Positions 18,384 through 26,531 of a DNA stretch of 64,000 nt are shown piece by piece. Where the stretch lies: positions 1-64,000 of the forward strand of contig NZ_JNYD01000022.1 of assembly GCF_000717175.1 (NCBI RefSeq). Direction: 5' to 3'. Source of the DNA: Pseudonocardia autotrophica (GTDB lineage: Bacteria; Actinomycetota; Actinomycetes; Mycobacteriales; Pseudonocardiaceae). Positions within the stretch are counted from its first letter, which is position 1, and each line of letters opens with the position of its first letter. Both the position numbers and the translations under genes were made by a program. Under the pieces are notes generated by a model. The model saw only the letters and a list, made by a program, of their open reading frames with translations. It was not told the origin of the DNA and ran no database searches.

Positions 18384-18398
18384 GGGTCGCCGTCGACG

Positions 18399-19031
18399 TC
18401 AGGGCCGGCGGCCGAGGCGCGGGTCGTCGATGCCGCGCAGGAAGGTCCGGATCGACTCGGCCCACAGGGTCTCGGGGTCGAGCGCGTTGGCCTCGATCGC
18501 CCGGGTGAGCGCCGGCTCCGACCCGGGGTCGACGTCCGGGAAGATCTCCTTGCGGTTCGCCGGGCGTTTCATCGCCTCGGTCAGTGCGGCGCCCAGGGTG
18601 AAGCGGTCCAGACCGTCGAGCACGAGAACCTGCAGGTGGTCGGGCACGCCGACCTCGGAGAGGAACGCCGCGGAGATCTCGTAGACGGGCGCGAAGACGT
18701 CCCGCGGCATGAACTGGAGAAGCACGGGTGCGGCGTTGGCGTGCCGCAGGATGGTCCGCCGGAAGTTGAGGCTCTGGGTGACGAAGTACTCGATCCAGTC
18801 GTCCGGGTTCCGCTCCCGGGGTCGCGGCGTCTCCAGCACGATCGCCCGGGCGACCGCCTCGAGGATCGAGGCCTTGTCCGGGAAGTGGTAGTAGAGCGAC
18901 GGCGCCTGCACGTTCATCTCGCGGGCGAGGCGCTTCAGGCTGAACGCCTCCAGGCCCTCCTCGTCGATGATCGCCAACGCCGACGATACGATCGACGGGT
19001 AGCTCAGAAGGGGCTGGGCGGGCCGCGGCAT
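18399..19031 (-). CDS. TetR/AcrR-family regulator (paralogue C)
   Basis: TetR-type repressor of 210 aa with an HTH ending in QAPSLYYHF near residues 40-50. It shares its MPRPAQP start and whole-length similarity with paralogue B at 2987-3673. It lies between two perfect ACCT-N9-AGGT sites: one at 18354 downstream of its stop, in front of the ligase operon, and one at 19076 in its own divergent promoter region with the SDR gene. That makes it the strongest candidate for the regulator of this motif. Confidence 0.9.
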   Translation of the reverse strand: MPRPAQPLLSYPSIVSSALAIIDEEGLEAFSLKRLAREMNVQAPSLYYHFPDKASILEAVARAIVLETPRPRERNPDDWIEYFVTQSLNFRRTILRHANAAPVLLQFMPRDVFAPVYEISAAFLSEVGVPDHLQVLVLDGLDRFTLGAALTEAMKRPANRKEIFPDVDPGSEPALTRAIEANALDPETLWAESIRTFLRGIDDPRLGRRP

Positions 19032-19075
19032 GCGCGGATTATGGCGCACCGACGAACGCGTCGAGGACTACTTTC

Positions 19076-19092
19076 ACCTATTTGCGTAAGGT
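19076..19092. promoter_or_regulatory. TetR-type operator, perfect ACCT-N9-AGGT
   Basis: ACCT-ATTTGCGTA-AGGT has perfect outer arms and ends in TAAGGT, usable as a -10 for the SDR gene starting at 19148. It is located between the divergent TetR paralogue C (start 19031) and that SDR, the classic position for autoregulation. The -35 region is not convincing. Confidence 0.75.
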
Positions 19093-19147
19093 ATCTTCGC
19101 CGCCCATCCGGGGTCCGTCGTGGACCCGGCGGGGAGAGGACCGGCCC

Positions 19148-19900
19148 ATGGGCGTGCTGGACGGGAAGATCGCGCTGGTGACGGGGGGAGCCTCGGGTAT
19201 CGGGCTGGCGTCGGCCCGGGCGTTGGCGGAGGCGGGTGCGGCGGTGGCGATCGCTGACCTCGACGCCGATCGCGGTGAGTCCACGGCGAAGGAGCTGGTC
19301 GCCGCGGGCGCCCGCAGCCTCTTCGTACGGACGGACGCCACCGACGAGGAGCAGGTCGCGGCCATGGTCGGCCGGGTCGTCGACGAGTTCGGCGGCCTCG
19401 ATCTGGCGCTGAACAACGTGGGGCGCGGCGAGCTCGGCCGTACCGTCACCACCACGTCCCTCGAGAAGTGGAACTGGATCCTCGGCATGTCGCTGACCTC
19501 GGCGTGGCTGGGGATGAAGTACGAGATCCCCGCGATGCTCGCCCGAGGCGGCGGGGCGATCGTGAACATGGCGTCGAGCGCCGGGATGAGCCCGCAGACC
19601 ACCGCCTCACCGGCCTACGCGGCAGCGAAGGCCGGGGTCGTGCACCTGACCCGGTACGCCGCCAAGCAGTACGCCGCGGAGGGGATCCGGGTGAACGCCG
19701 TCGCGCCCGGGCTGACCCTCACCCCGACCGTCGAGGCCTGGTTCAGTCCGGAGGCGATCGCCGAGCAGGTGTCGAGCGGGCAGTTCGTGGAGCGGGCGGT
19801 GGTGCCCGAGGAGGTGGCAGCCGCCGTCGTGTACCTCTGCTCGCCCGCCGCCGCGATGGTCACGGGGCACACGCTTCCGGTCAGTGGGGGTATCGCCTGA
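19148..19900 (+). CDS. Short-chain dehydrogenase/reductase (SDR)
   Basis: Classical SDR of 250 aa. The NAD(P)-binding TGGASGIG is at 12-19, NNVG near 88, SSAG near 143 and the catalytic YAAAK near 156. The D at the end of the second beta strand (AIADLD) suggests NAD preference. The ATG at 19148 has GGGGAGAGGA upstream. It probably interconverts a hydroxy and keto intermediate. It is followed by a separately promoted aldehyde dehydrogenase. Confidence 0.92.
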   Translation: MGVLDGKIALVTGGASGIGLASARALAEAGAAVAIADLDADRGESTAKELVAAGARSLFVRTDATDEEQVAAMVGRVVDEFGGLDLALNNVGRGELGRTVTTTSLEKWNWILGMSLTSAWLGMKYEIPAMLARGGGAIVNMASSAGMSPQTTASPAYAAAKAGVVHLTRYAAKQYAAEGIRVNAVAPGLTLTPTVEAWFSPEAIAEQVSSGQFVERAVVPEEVAAAVVYLCSPAAAMVTGHTLPVSGGIA

Positions 19901-19909
19901 TCGGCACGG

Positions 19910-19939
19910 TTGACACCGTTCTATCTACACCCGTAAGGT
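19910..19939 (+). promoter_or_regulatory. Promoter plus operator ATCT-N9-AGGT before the ALDH gene
   Basis: TTGACA (19910-19915), an 18-bp spacer and TAAGGT (19934-19939) make a promoter, with ATCT-ACACCCGTA-AGGT (19923-19939) overlapping the -10. The layout is the same as at 18354 and 21459. The site starts 10 bp after the SDR stop, so the ALDH has its own start as well as possible read-through. Confidence 0.75.
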
Positions 19940-20034
19940 AAAGATCGGTCGCCGCGGAATTCGCCGCGACCCTGTTGCCGGCGTCGATTTCGCCGCCATT
20001 TCCCGAGCCTGCCCGACGAGGGGGAGTGCACGTC

Positions 20035-21450
20035 GTGACCTTCGATCTGTACGTGGACGGGGCGTGGACCGCCTCGGCGAGCACCGAGCGGGTCGAGGTG
20101 CTCAACCCGGCCACCGAGGAGCGGATCGGCGACGTGCCCGCGGGTTCGCCCGCGGACGTCGATGTGGCGGTCTCCGCGGCCCGCCGGGCCCTCGAGGGGT
20201 GGGCCGCGACGGACCCGGGCGAGCGCGCCAAGATCGTCTTCCGGCTGGCGGACGAGCTGGAGCGCAGGCAGGACGAGCTCACCGACATCGTGGTGGCCGA
20301 GGTCGGCACGCCGCGGCGCACCGCCCGCTGGGCCCAGGTCGGGCTCGGCATCGTCGACCTGCGGGAGGCGGCGGCCGCGGCGGCGGACTTCCCGTGGGAG
20401 GAGCCGCTGCGCAACTCGCTGATCGTGCGCGAGCCCGTCGGCGTCGTCGGCGCCATCACGCCGTGGAACTATCCGCTGCACCAGATCACCGCCAAGATCG
20501 GCGCCGCGTTCGCCGCCGGCTGTACCGTCGTCGTCAAGGCCAGCGAGGTGGCCCCGCTGACCGCGCAGGCGCTGGCCGGGGCGATCGACGCGATCGGTCT
20601 GCCGCCGGGCGTGTTCAACCTGGTCAACGGGTACGGGCCGATCGTCGGCGAGGCGCTGGCCGTGCACCCGGACGTCGACATGGTCAGCTTCACCGGCTCG
20701 AACGCCGTGGGCAAGCGCATCCTGGAGCTCGCCGCGGGCACGGTGAAGCGCGTGTCGCTGGAGCTCGGCGGCAAGAGCGCCGCAGTCCTGCTCGACGACC
20801 TGTCCGACGAGGAGTTCGCCAAGGCCGTCCCGCACACCGTCCGGGCCTGTTACATGAACGGTGGCCAGTCGTGCAACGCCCAGACTCGGATGCTCGTGCC
20901 GCGCGACCGGCTGGGAGCGGCGGAGGAGTTGGCGAAGGCGGCGGCTGAGGCCTACGTCCCCGGCGACCCCACCGCAGACACCACCAAGCTTGGCCCCATG
21001 GTCACCGGCGCGCAGCGCGACAAGATCCTGAACTACGTGCGCACGGGCCTCGAGGAGGGAGCGAAGCTGGTCACCGGCTCGTCCGAGGCGCCCGCGGGTC
21101 CGGGCTTCTTCGTCGCCCCGACGGTCCTGTCGGACGTCGCGCCGACCGCGACCGTCGCCCAGGAGGAGATCTTCGGGCCGGTGCTGTCGATCATCCCGTT
21201 CGACGGCGAGGAGGAGGCCCTGGCGATCGCGAACGGCACGATCTACGGGATCGCCGGCGCGGTCTGGTCTGCGGACCCCGCCCGTGCCCGGCGCGTCGCG
21301 CGCCGGATGCGGGCGACCCAGATCGAGGTCAACGGCGGCCGGTTCAACGGGGCCGCCCCGTTCGGCGGCTTCAAGCAGTCCGGACACGGCCGCGAGGGCG
21401 GCGCGTTCGGCCTCGAGGAGTTCGTCGAGATCAAGAGCCTGCAGCTGTGA
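20035..21450 (+). CDS. Aldehyde dehydrogenase (1)
   Basis: NAD(P)-dependent aldehyde dehydrogenase of 471 aa with catalytic Cys280 in GGQSCN, general-base Glu243 in LELGGKSA and Asn145 in ITPWNYP. It oxidises an aldehyde to a carboxylic acid. The GTG at 20035 was chosen for its spacing to GAGGGGGAG; another GTG at 20026 is possible. It shares the ACCT-N9-AGGT-type control of its neighbours. Confidence 0.93.
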   Translation: MTFDLYVDGAWTASASTERVEVLNPATEERIGDVPAGSPADVDVAVSAARRALEGWAATDPGERAKIVFRLADELERRQDELTDIVVAEVGTPRRTARWAQVGLGIVDLREAAAAAADFPWEEPLRNSLIVREPVGVVGAITPWNYPLHQITAKIGAAFAAGCTVVVKASEVAPLTAQALAGAIDAIGLPPGVFNLVNGYGPIVGEALAVHPDVDMVSFTGSNAVGKRILELAAGTVKRVSLELGGKSAAVLLDDLSDEEFAKAVPHTVRACYMNGGQSCNAQTRMLVPRDRLGAAEELAKAAAEAYVPGDPTADTTKLGPMVTGAQRDKILNYVRTGLEEGAKLVTGSSEAPAGPGFFVAPTVLSDVAPTATVAQEEIFGPVLSIIPFDGEEEALAIANGTIYGIAGAVWSADPARARRVARRMRATQIEVNGGRFNGAAPFGGFKQSGHGREGGAFGLEEFVEIKSLQL

Positions 21451-21458
21451 GCGGTGGC

Positions 21459-21487
21459 TTGACCCCAGCAACCTAACCCAATAAGGT
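21459..21487 (+). promoter_or_regulatory. Promoter plus perfect ACCT-N9-AGGT operator before Rieske 3
   Basis: TTGACC (21459-21464), a 17-bp spacer and TAAGGT (21482-21487) form the promoter; ACCT-AACCCAATA-AGGT spans 21471-21487. The arms are perfect and overlap the -10. Transcription should start near 21495, leaving a leader of about 200 nt before the ATG at 21694. Confidence 0.8.
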
Positions 21488-21693
21488 GACACCGACCACG
21501 CACCGGAAACGGTGCGAGGCGGTGCCACCATCGACCGGGTGACACGTGGAGCGAGCCCATTCCCGGGGCCGCAGGCGGATTCTCCCGATCGCATTTCCCG
21601 TTCCCGAACAATCGTCGACGACGACGAGCCGGAGCCGTCCCACCACCACGGCACGATCCACAGTGGCGGGCGGCCCTCAGGAGGAGGGCTCCG
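21488..21693 (+). other. Long untranslated leader of the Rieske 3-DUF35-thiolase unit
   Basis: About 206 bp lie between the inferred promoter and the Rieske ATG. Open frames here lack coding character and I recognise no known riboswitch or ORF. GGAGGAGG directly precedes the ATG. The leader is unusual only because other units with this operator have much shorter ones. Confidence 0.4.
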
Positions 21694-22884
21694 ATGGTGT
21701 ACACCGACCTGCCCTACGACGCGGAGACGAAGGCCGGGTTCGCCCGCGCCCTCTTCGACCACCTCGACCGCGGCACGACCGACCTCGCGCCCGAGGTCCT
21801 CGAGATCGACGCGCGGGTCTACTCGGACCCCGCCCTCGCCGTGCGCGAGCGCGCCGACCTGTTCGGCCACGTGCCGATCATTGCCGCCCACGGCAGCGAG
21901 CTGCCGAACCGCAACGACTTCCTCGTGGCCCAGCTGCCGAACAACGAGGTGGTGCTGGTCCGCCAGGCCGACGGCCAGGTGCGCGGCTTCGTCAACACCT
22001 GTCGGCACCGCGGGGCACGGCTGGTGAACGAGGACTCCGGTTCGCGACGGTTCTTCTCCTGCCGCTACCACGGCTGGTCCTACGCCGGCGACGGCTCGCT
22101 GCGGGCGATCGCCGACGAGCCGACGTTCGGCACGGTCGACAAGTCCTGCCTGGGGCTGAAGGAGGTGCCGGTCGAGGAGCGGCACGGCTTCGTCTGGGTC
22201 GTCGACTCCGCCGCGGGCGACCGGAAGATCGACATCGGCGAGTGGCTGGGCGCGGAGTTCGAGGCGTCGCTCTCCGCGCTGGAGATGGACCGCTACACCT
22301 GCTACGTGGCGGGCAACTTCGACGTGGACATCAACTGGAAGGTGCTGATGGACGCCTTCCTCGACGGCTACCACATCGCCTACGCCCACACCGGCACCGT
22401 CGCGCCGTACTTCTACAACAACCTGCAGACCTGGCAGCCGATGGGCCGGCACGGCCGGATGGTCTCCGCGCGCAAGAGCATCGACAAGGTCCGCGGCCAG
22501 GACCCGGAGACAGCCGAGATCGACCGGCACATCACCGTGGCGCACTTTCTCATGCCGAACATGAGCGTGCTCCGCCAGCCGGACCATCTCGAGGTCCTCA
22601 ACTTCGTGCCCGCGCCGGGCACCGCCACGGGCACCCGGATGCAGATGCGGATCCTCACCCGCGAGCCCGCCGTGACCGACGAGCAGAAGGCCCGCTGGGA
22701 CAAGAACTGGAACATCCTGATGGCGGTGCTGCGGGACGAGGACCTCGTGGTCAACGAGGGGCTGCAGAAGGCCGTGTCCAACCAGGACATCGGGCCGCTG
22801 TACTTCGGCCGCAACGAGATCGCCAACCAGCACTTCCACCGCTGGATGGCGGCTGCGCTCGACGACCCCCGGCACTGGGGCTGA
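21694..22884 (+). CDS. Rieske non-haem iron oxygenase, alpha subunit 3
   Basis: Ring-hydroxylating oxygenase large subunit of 396 aa. Rieske ligands are C103/H105 and C123/H126 (CRHRG ... CRYHGW); iron ligands H227 and H232 lie in DGYHIAYAH. It is most similar within the window to Rieske 1 at 5922. It is followed after 10 bp by a Zn-ribbon/OB (DUF35) gene and an overlapping thiolase-like gene. That three-gene order parallels the ibuprofen ipfA/ipfE/ipfD set, where ring dioxygenation of an aryl-acyl-CoA is followed by side-chain removal. Confidence 0.93.
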   Translation: MVYTDLPYDAETKAGFARALFDHLDRGTTDLAPEVLEIDARVYSDPALAVRERADLFGHVPIIAAHGSELPNRNDFLVAQLPNNEVVLVRQADGQVRGFVNTCRHRGARLVNEDSGSRRFFSCRYHGWSYAGDGSLRAIADEPTFGTVDKSCLGLKEVPVEERHGFVWVVDSAAGDRKIDIGEWLGAEFEASLSALEMDRYTCYVAGNFDVDINWKVLMDAFLDGYHIAYAHTGTVAPYFYNNLQTWQPMGRHGRMVSARKSIDKVRGQDPETAEIDRHITVAHFLMPNMSVLRQPDHLEVLNFVPAPGTATGTRMQMRILTREPAVTDEQKARWDKNWNILMAVLRDEDLVVNEGLQKAVSNQDIGPLYFGRNEIANQHFHRWMAAALDDPRHWG

Positions 22885-22894
22885 GGAGGGATCC

Positions 22895-23329
22895 GTGGAG
22901 TACGAGTTCCACGCCCACCGGATCACCGGGGGCATCGGGGCGGACGACCGCTTCTGGGAGTCCCTGGAGGAGGGCGAGTTCCGGCTGCCCCGCTGCGCGG
23001 ACTGCAAGCAGTGGATGTGGCCCGCGCACTTCCGGTGCGGGCACTGCGGTTCGTGGGAGCAGCTCTGGGAGCCCGTGGAGATGAGCGGGCGGATCTACTC
23101 CTGGACACGCGCGCACTACGCCTTCGACCGTACGAAGGAACGTGCCGAGGACGTGCCCTACGTCGTAGTCGTCGCGGAGTTGCCGGGCGCCGACGGGGCG
23201 CGGGTGGTCGGCGCGCTCGCGGGGCCGGACTCCGGCGTCCGATGCGGCGTCGAGGTGCGCGGCCACATCGACCCTCCCTCGGCGAAGAGCAAGGGGTACC
23301 CGGCCGTGCGATGGAGCGTGGTGGACTGA
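22895..23329 (+). CDS. DUF35 / Zn-ribbon OB-fold protein (1), thiolase partner
   Basis: Protein of 144 aa with a rubredoxin-like zinc ribbon (C34, C37, C48, C51: CADC ... CGHC) and a C-terminal OB fold. Such proteins are acyl-CoA-binding partners of thiolase-like enzymes, for example BbsA in the benzylsuccinate pathway and the DUF35 half of the steroid side-chain aldolase. The GTG at 22895 follows GAGGAGG. The TGATG overlap with the thiolase-like gene supports a fixed two-subunit complex. Confidence 0.9.
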   Translation: MEYEFHAHRITGGIGADDRFWESLEEGEFRLPRCADCKQWMWPAHFRCGHCGSWEQLWEPVEMSGRIYSWTRAHYAFDRTKERAEDVPYVVVVAELPGADGARVVGALAGPDSGVRCGVEVRGHIDPPSAKSKGYPAVRWSVVD

Positions 23330-24498
23330 TGGTGAACACGATGCTGCGCGGCACCACCGCCGTCGTCGGTGTGAGCGACACGCCCTGGTACAAGCGCGGC
23401 ACGTCCGGGGAGCCCGCGCTCAAGCTGGTGTTGCGGGCCATCGTGTCCGCCGCCGAGGACGCCGGGGTCGACCCGTCGGAGATCGACGGGTTCGTCTCCT
23501 ACGGCTCCGAGCGCAACGACGGCCAGCGGATGATGCCGGCGCTCGGGACGAAGGAGCTGCGCTTCGGGGCGCTGGTGTGGACCCACGGCGGCGGGATCCC
23601 GGGCGCGCTCGGCCTCGCGGCCACGGCCATCGTCACCGGCCAGGCGAACGTGGTCGTGGTGTACCGGGCGATGTCGGAGTACCGCGGCCGCCGGCTGCGG
23701 GTGGACGTCGCGCAGGACGACACGTCACCCCAGCACCTGGTCAACGGCCTGGACTCGCCCGCACAGCTGTGCGCGTTGCGGTCGATGCGGCTGATCGAGG
23801 CGGAGGGCGTGCCCGCGCGCACGCTGCGGGACATGGCGCTGGCCTCGTACCACCACGCGAGGCGCAACCCGCGGGCGATCGGCCGCGACACCGAGCTCGA
23901 CGCGGAGACCTACGAGGAGTCCCGCTGGGTCTCCGAGCCCTACCACCTCTTCGACTGCTCCCGGGAGAACGACGCCGGGTCCGCCGTCATCCTCGTGTCG
24001 GCGGAGCGCGCGAAGGACCTGAAGCAGAAGCCCGCCTACCTGCTCGGCGCCCCGATGGGAGCGGCATCGGGCTGGGGGATGCGGGAGGAGAGCGGCAACC
24101 CGTACTGGTCGGCGGGCTTCCAGGGCGTGGCCGACCGGCTGTGGGCGGACACCGGCTACGGGCCGGGCGACGTGGACGTCGCGCAGATCTACGAGAACAT
24201 GACCGGGATGGGCGTGTCCGCCCTGATCGAGCACGGCTTCTGCACGCCGGAGGGCGCGGGGGAGTTCGTCACCTTCGACAACTTGATCGCCCCGAACGGC
24301 GGCCTGCCGATCAACACGTCCGGCGGCAACCTCGCCGAGGGCTTCATCCACGGCATGAGCCTGGTCGGCGAGGCCGTCCGGCAGATCCGGGGCACCTCCA
24401 CCAACCAGGTGCCCGATGCGAACCTGTCCCTGATGACCGGTGGCCCGGGCGACCCGGTCGTCTCCACGGCGCTGTTCGCGAGCGCGGCGGCCCTCTGA
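23329..24498 (+). CDS. SCP-x / Ltp2-type thiolase-like protein (1), probable aldolase subunit
   Basis: Thiolase-fold protein of 389 aa. The position of the nucleophilic Cys reads WTHGGGIPGA, with no Cys, and the C-terminal active-site Cys loop reads LMTGGPGDP, also without Cys. Ordinary Claisen thiolysis is therefore unlikely. Non-cysteine members paired with DUF35 (Ltp2-type) catalyse retro-aldol cleavage of acyl-CoA side chains. ENMTGMG and NTSGG motifs near 280-325 are shared with the copy at 39522. With its Rieske and DUF35 neighbours it could release a ring ketone or phenol plus a short acyl-CoA; this is inference. Confidence 0.88.
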   Translation: MVNTMLRGTTAVVGVSDTPWYKRGTSGEPALKLVLRAIVSAAEDAGVDPSEIDGFVSYGSERNDGQRMMPALGTKELRFGALVWTHGGGIPGALGLAATAIVTGQANVVVVYRAMSEYRGRRLRVDVAQDDTSPQHLVNGLDSPAQLCALRSMRLIEAEGVPARTLRDMALASYHHARRNPRAIGRDTELDAETYEESRWVSEPYHLFDCSRENDAGSAVILVSAERAKDLKQKPAYLLGAPMGAASGWGMREESGNPYWSAGFQGVADRLWADTGYGPGDVDVAQIYENMTGMGVSALIEHGFCTPEGAGEFVTFDNLIAPNGGLPINTSGGNLAEGFIHGMSLVGEAVRQIRGTSTNQVPDANLSLMTGGPGDPVVSTALFASAAAL

Positions 24499-24643
24499 GG
24501 AGCTGGACGAGGGCGAGGTCGCGCTGCGTGCCGGCGATCTCGTCGTGGTGAACGGCAGCAGGCACGCCTGGCAGAACAGGTCGTCGGAGCCGGTGCGGGT
24601 GCTCTCGACGATCGTCGGGGGCACCCGCACACCCACCACCTGA
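24499..24643 (+). pseudogene. C-terminal fragment of a cupin domain
   Basis: Reading on in frame from 24497 gives ELDEGEVALRAGDLVVVN, then GSRHAWQNRSSEPVR, ending at a stop at 24643. The GDLVVVNGSRHAWQN stretch is a typical second cupin motif. The first cupin motif and any start codon are missing. It is about 48 codons of a normally 100-150 aa domain and abuts the thiolase stop. It looks like a deletion remnant. Confidence 0.6.
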
Positions 24644-24684
24644 CGCTCGGACGTCATCGTCGACAGAGAGTACGAGGAGCCACC

Positions 24685-26040
24685 ATGTCCCGACCCGCCG
24701 CGCGTACCGCGGGGTCCAGGGCGGTCGTCCTGACCTGCCTCGCGGTCACCGTCCTCGACGGCATCGACCTGCTGATGTTCGGCGCCGTCATGCCCGTGCT
24801 GATCCAGAACAAGGAATGGGGCATCACGGCGGTCGAGGCCGGGTTCATCGGCAGCCTCTCGCTGTTCGGGATGATGCTCGGCGCGATGCTCGCCGGGTAC
24901 CTCACCGACATCGTCGGCCGCCGGCCCATCGTGCTCGCCTGCGTCGCGAGCTTCAGCATCTTCACCGCGCTGTGCGCGGTGGCGACCAACCTGCAGATGT
25001 TCGGCGCCTTCCGCCTGCTGGCCGGCCTCGGCTTCGGCGGGGCACTGCCCACGGTGATCGCACTGACGATGGAGTACGTGCGGATCGAACGCCGGCAGTT
25101 CTACAACGGCGTGATCCAGACCGGCTTCCCGATCGGTGGCGCCATCATCTCCGTCATCGCGATCTTCGTGATCCCCGCGTTCGGCTGGCACTCGCTCTTC
25201 GCCGCCGCCGGCATCATCGGGATCGCGCTCTTCGTGGTGGCTTATCGGAACCTGCCGGAGTCGCTGGCCTTCCTCGTGGCCCGCGGCCGGCACGAGGAGG
25301 CGCAGGCGCTGGCCGAGCGGTACGACCTGGGACGCAGCGCCGAGTCGGCCGTCGCGCTGCAGGCGGCTCCGCCCGCCGCGGAGGGCCGTCGGCGGTCCGC
25401 GCTGCGGACCCTGTTCGTCCCGGGCTTCCGCCTCGCCACCGTGCTCTTCCCGCTGATCAGCTTCTTCGGGCTGCTCGTGTCCTACGGCATGAACACCTGG
25501 ATCCCGCAGATCCTCCGGTCCACCGGCTACGACCTCGGCTCCGCGCTCACCTTCCTCCTGGCGTTCAACATCGGCAGCGCGATCGGCATGGTCGTCCTCA
25601 CCGGGCTGGCGGACCGCTTCGGGTCCCGCAAGGTGATCTCGACCGGCTTCGTCCTGGGCGCGCTGGCCGTCGCCACGCTGACGCTCGGCCCGGCGCAGGG
25701 TGTGGTCTTCGCGCTGGTGCTCCTGATCGGGTTCTGCGCGTCGTCCCAGACCGCCGTCTACGGGTTCGCGGGGATCTACTACCCGGCGGCCTCGCGCGGG
25801 ACCGTCCTCGGTCTCTGCACCGGCCTCGGCCGGCTCGGCGGCGTCGTCGGGCCGATCATGGTGGGTCTCATCATGGCGACCTCCGCGGGTGCGACCGGCG
25901 CCTTCTGGGCCTTCGCGGCCGTGGGCGTCGCGGCGTCCGTCCTCGTGGCGGCGGTGCCCCGCAGCGGGCTCGCCGACCGCCGCGCCGAGCCACGGCCCGT
26001 CGCCGAGCCGGGTACCTCCGAGACCCCGGCCACCGCATGA
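24685..26040 (+). CDS. MFS transporter, aromatic-acid:H+ symporter (AAHS)-like
   Basis: Twelve-helix major facilitator of 451 aa. The first helix carries DGIDLLMFGAVMP, typical of the AAHS group with its membrane-embedded Asp, and the loop 2-3 motif reads GYLTDIVGRRP. The group imports aromatic or related carboxylic acids with protons. The ATG follows GAGGAG. It opens a seven-gene operon running to 32192, so the imported acid is probably the substrate of the P450, esterase and BVMO downstream. Confidence 0.9.
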   Translation: MSRPAARTAGSRAVVLTCLAVTVLDGIDLLMFGAVMPVLIQNKEWGITAVEAGFIGSLSLFGMMLGAMLAGYLTDIVGRRPIVLACVASFSIFTALCAVATNLQMFGAFRLLAGLGFGGALPTVIALTMEYVRIERRQFYNGVIQTGFPIGGAIISVIAIFVIPAFGWHSLFAAAGIIGIALFVVAYRNLPESLAFLVARGRHEEAQALAERYDLGRSAESAVALQAAPPAAEGRRRSALRTLFVPGFRLATVLFPLISFFGLLVSYGMNTWIPQILRSTGYDLGSALTFLLAFNIGSAIGMVVLTGLADRFGSRKVISTGFVLGALAVATLTLGPAQGVVFALVLLIGFCASSQTAVYGFAGIYYPAASRGTVLGLCTGLGRLGGVVGPIMVGLIMATSAGATGAFWAFAAVGVAASVLVAAVPRSGLADRRAEPRPVAEPGTSETPATA

Positions 26041-26495
26041 GCACGAGCGAACGCACGGCACTCTCCGCCGAGCAGCTGTACGGCACCTGGGACCTGGTCC
26101 GCTTCGTCCGGCTCGTCGACGGTGAGGTCATCGGCGACGTCCTCGGACCCGACCCCGTGGGGCGGATCAGCTACCAGCCCGACGGGCGGGTGACGGCACT
26201 GCTCATGCAGCGCGAGCGCGCCTGGCCCACCGACGGCGACTTCCTGCAGGTCGACGACGCCACCCGCGGCGCCGCCGCCCTCGGTTTCGTCGGCTACGGC
26301 GGCTGGTTCGAGCTGGCGGGGGACACGGTGACCCACCACCTCGACATCTCCCTCTACCCGGAGCACCCGGGGACGGACCTGGTCCGGGTCGCGCGCTGGG
26401 AGGACGGGCTGCTGGTGCTGCGGACCGAGGAACGCCGCACCCGGTCGGGCCGCCTGCTGTACGACGAGCTGAGCTGGCGGCCGCTCACCCGCTGA
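26037..26495 (+). CDS. Lipocalin-like domain protein
   Basis: Protein of 152 aa beginning SAEQLYGTWDLVRF and containing GRISYQPDGRVTALLM, the signature of the lipocalin-like family found in actinobacterial and fungal catabolic or biosynthetic clusters. No catalytic residues are apparent. A hydrophobic-ligand-binding or isomerase-like role is possible but unproven. The ATG overlaps the MFS stop (ATGA). Confidence 0.8.
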   Translation: MSTSERTALSAEQLYGTWDLVRFVRLVDGEVIGDVLGPDPVGRISYQPDGRVTALLMQRERAWPTDGDFLQVDDATRGAAALGFVGYGGWFELAGDTVTHHLDISLYPEHPGTDLVRVARWEDGLLVLRTEERRTRSGRLLYDELSWRPLTR

Positions 26496-26531
26496 CCCGC
26501 ACTCCGTCCCGACGACGATCGGAGTACCGCC

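Noticed and set aside
24637..24653. ACCT-GACGCTCGG-ACGT before the MFS gene as another operator
   Set aside because: The right arm has a changed central base, the spacer is GC-rich unlike the accepted sites, and it overlaps the end of the cupin fragment. It is probably chance.
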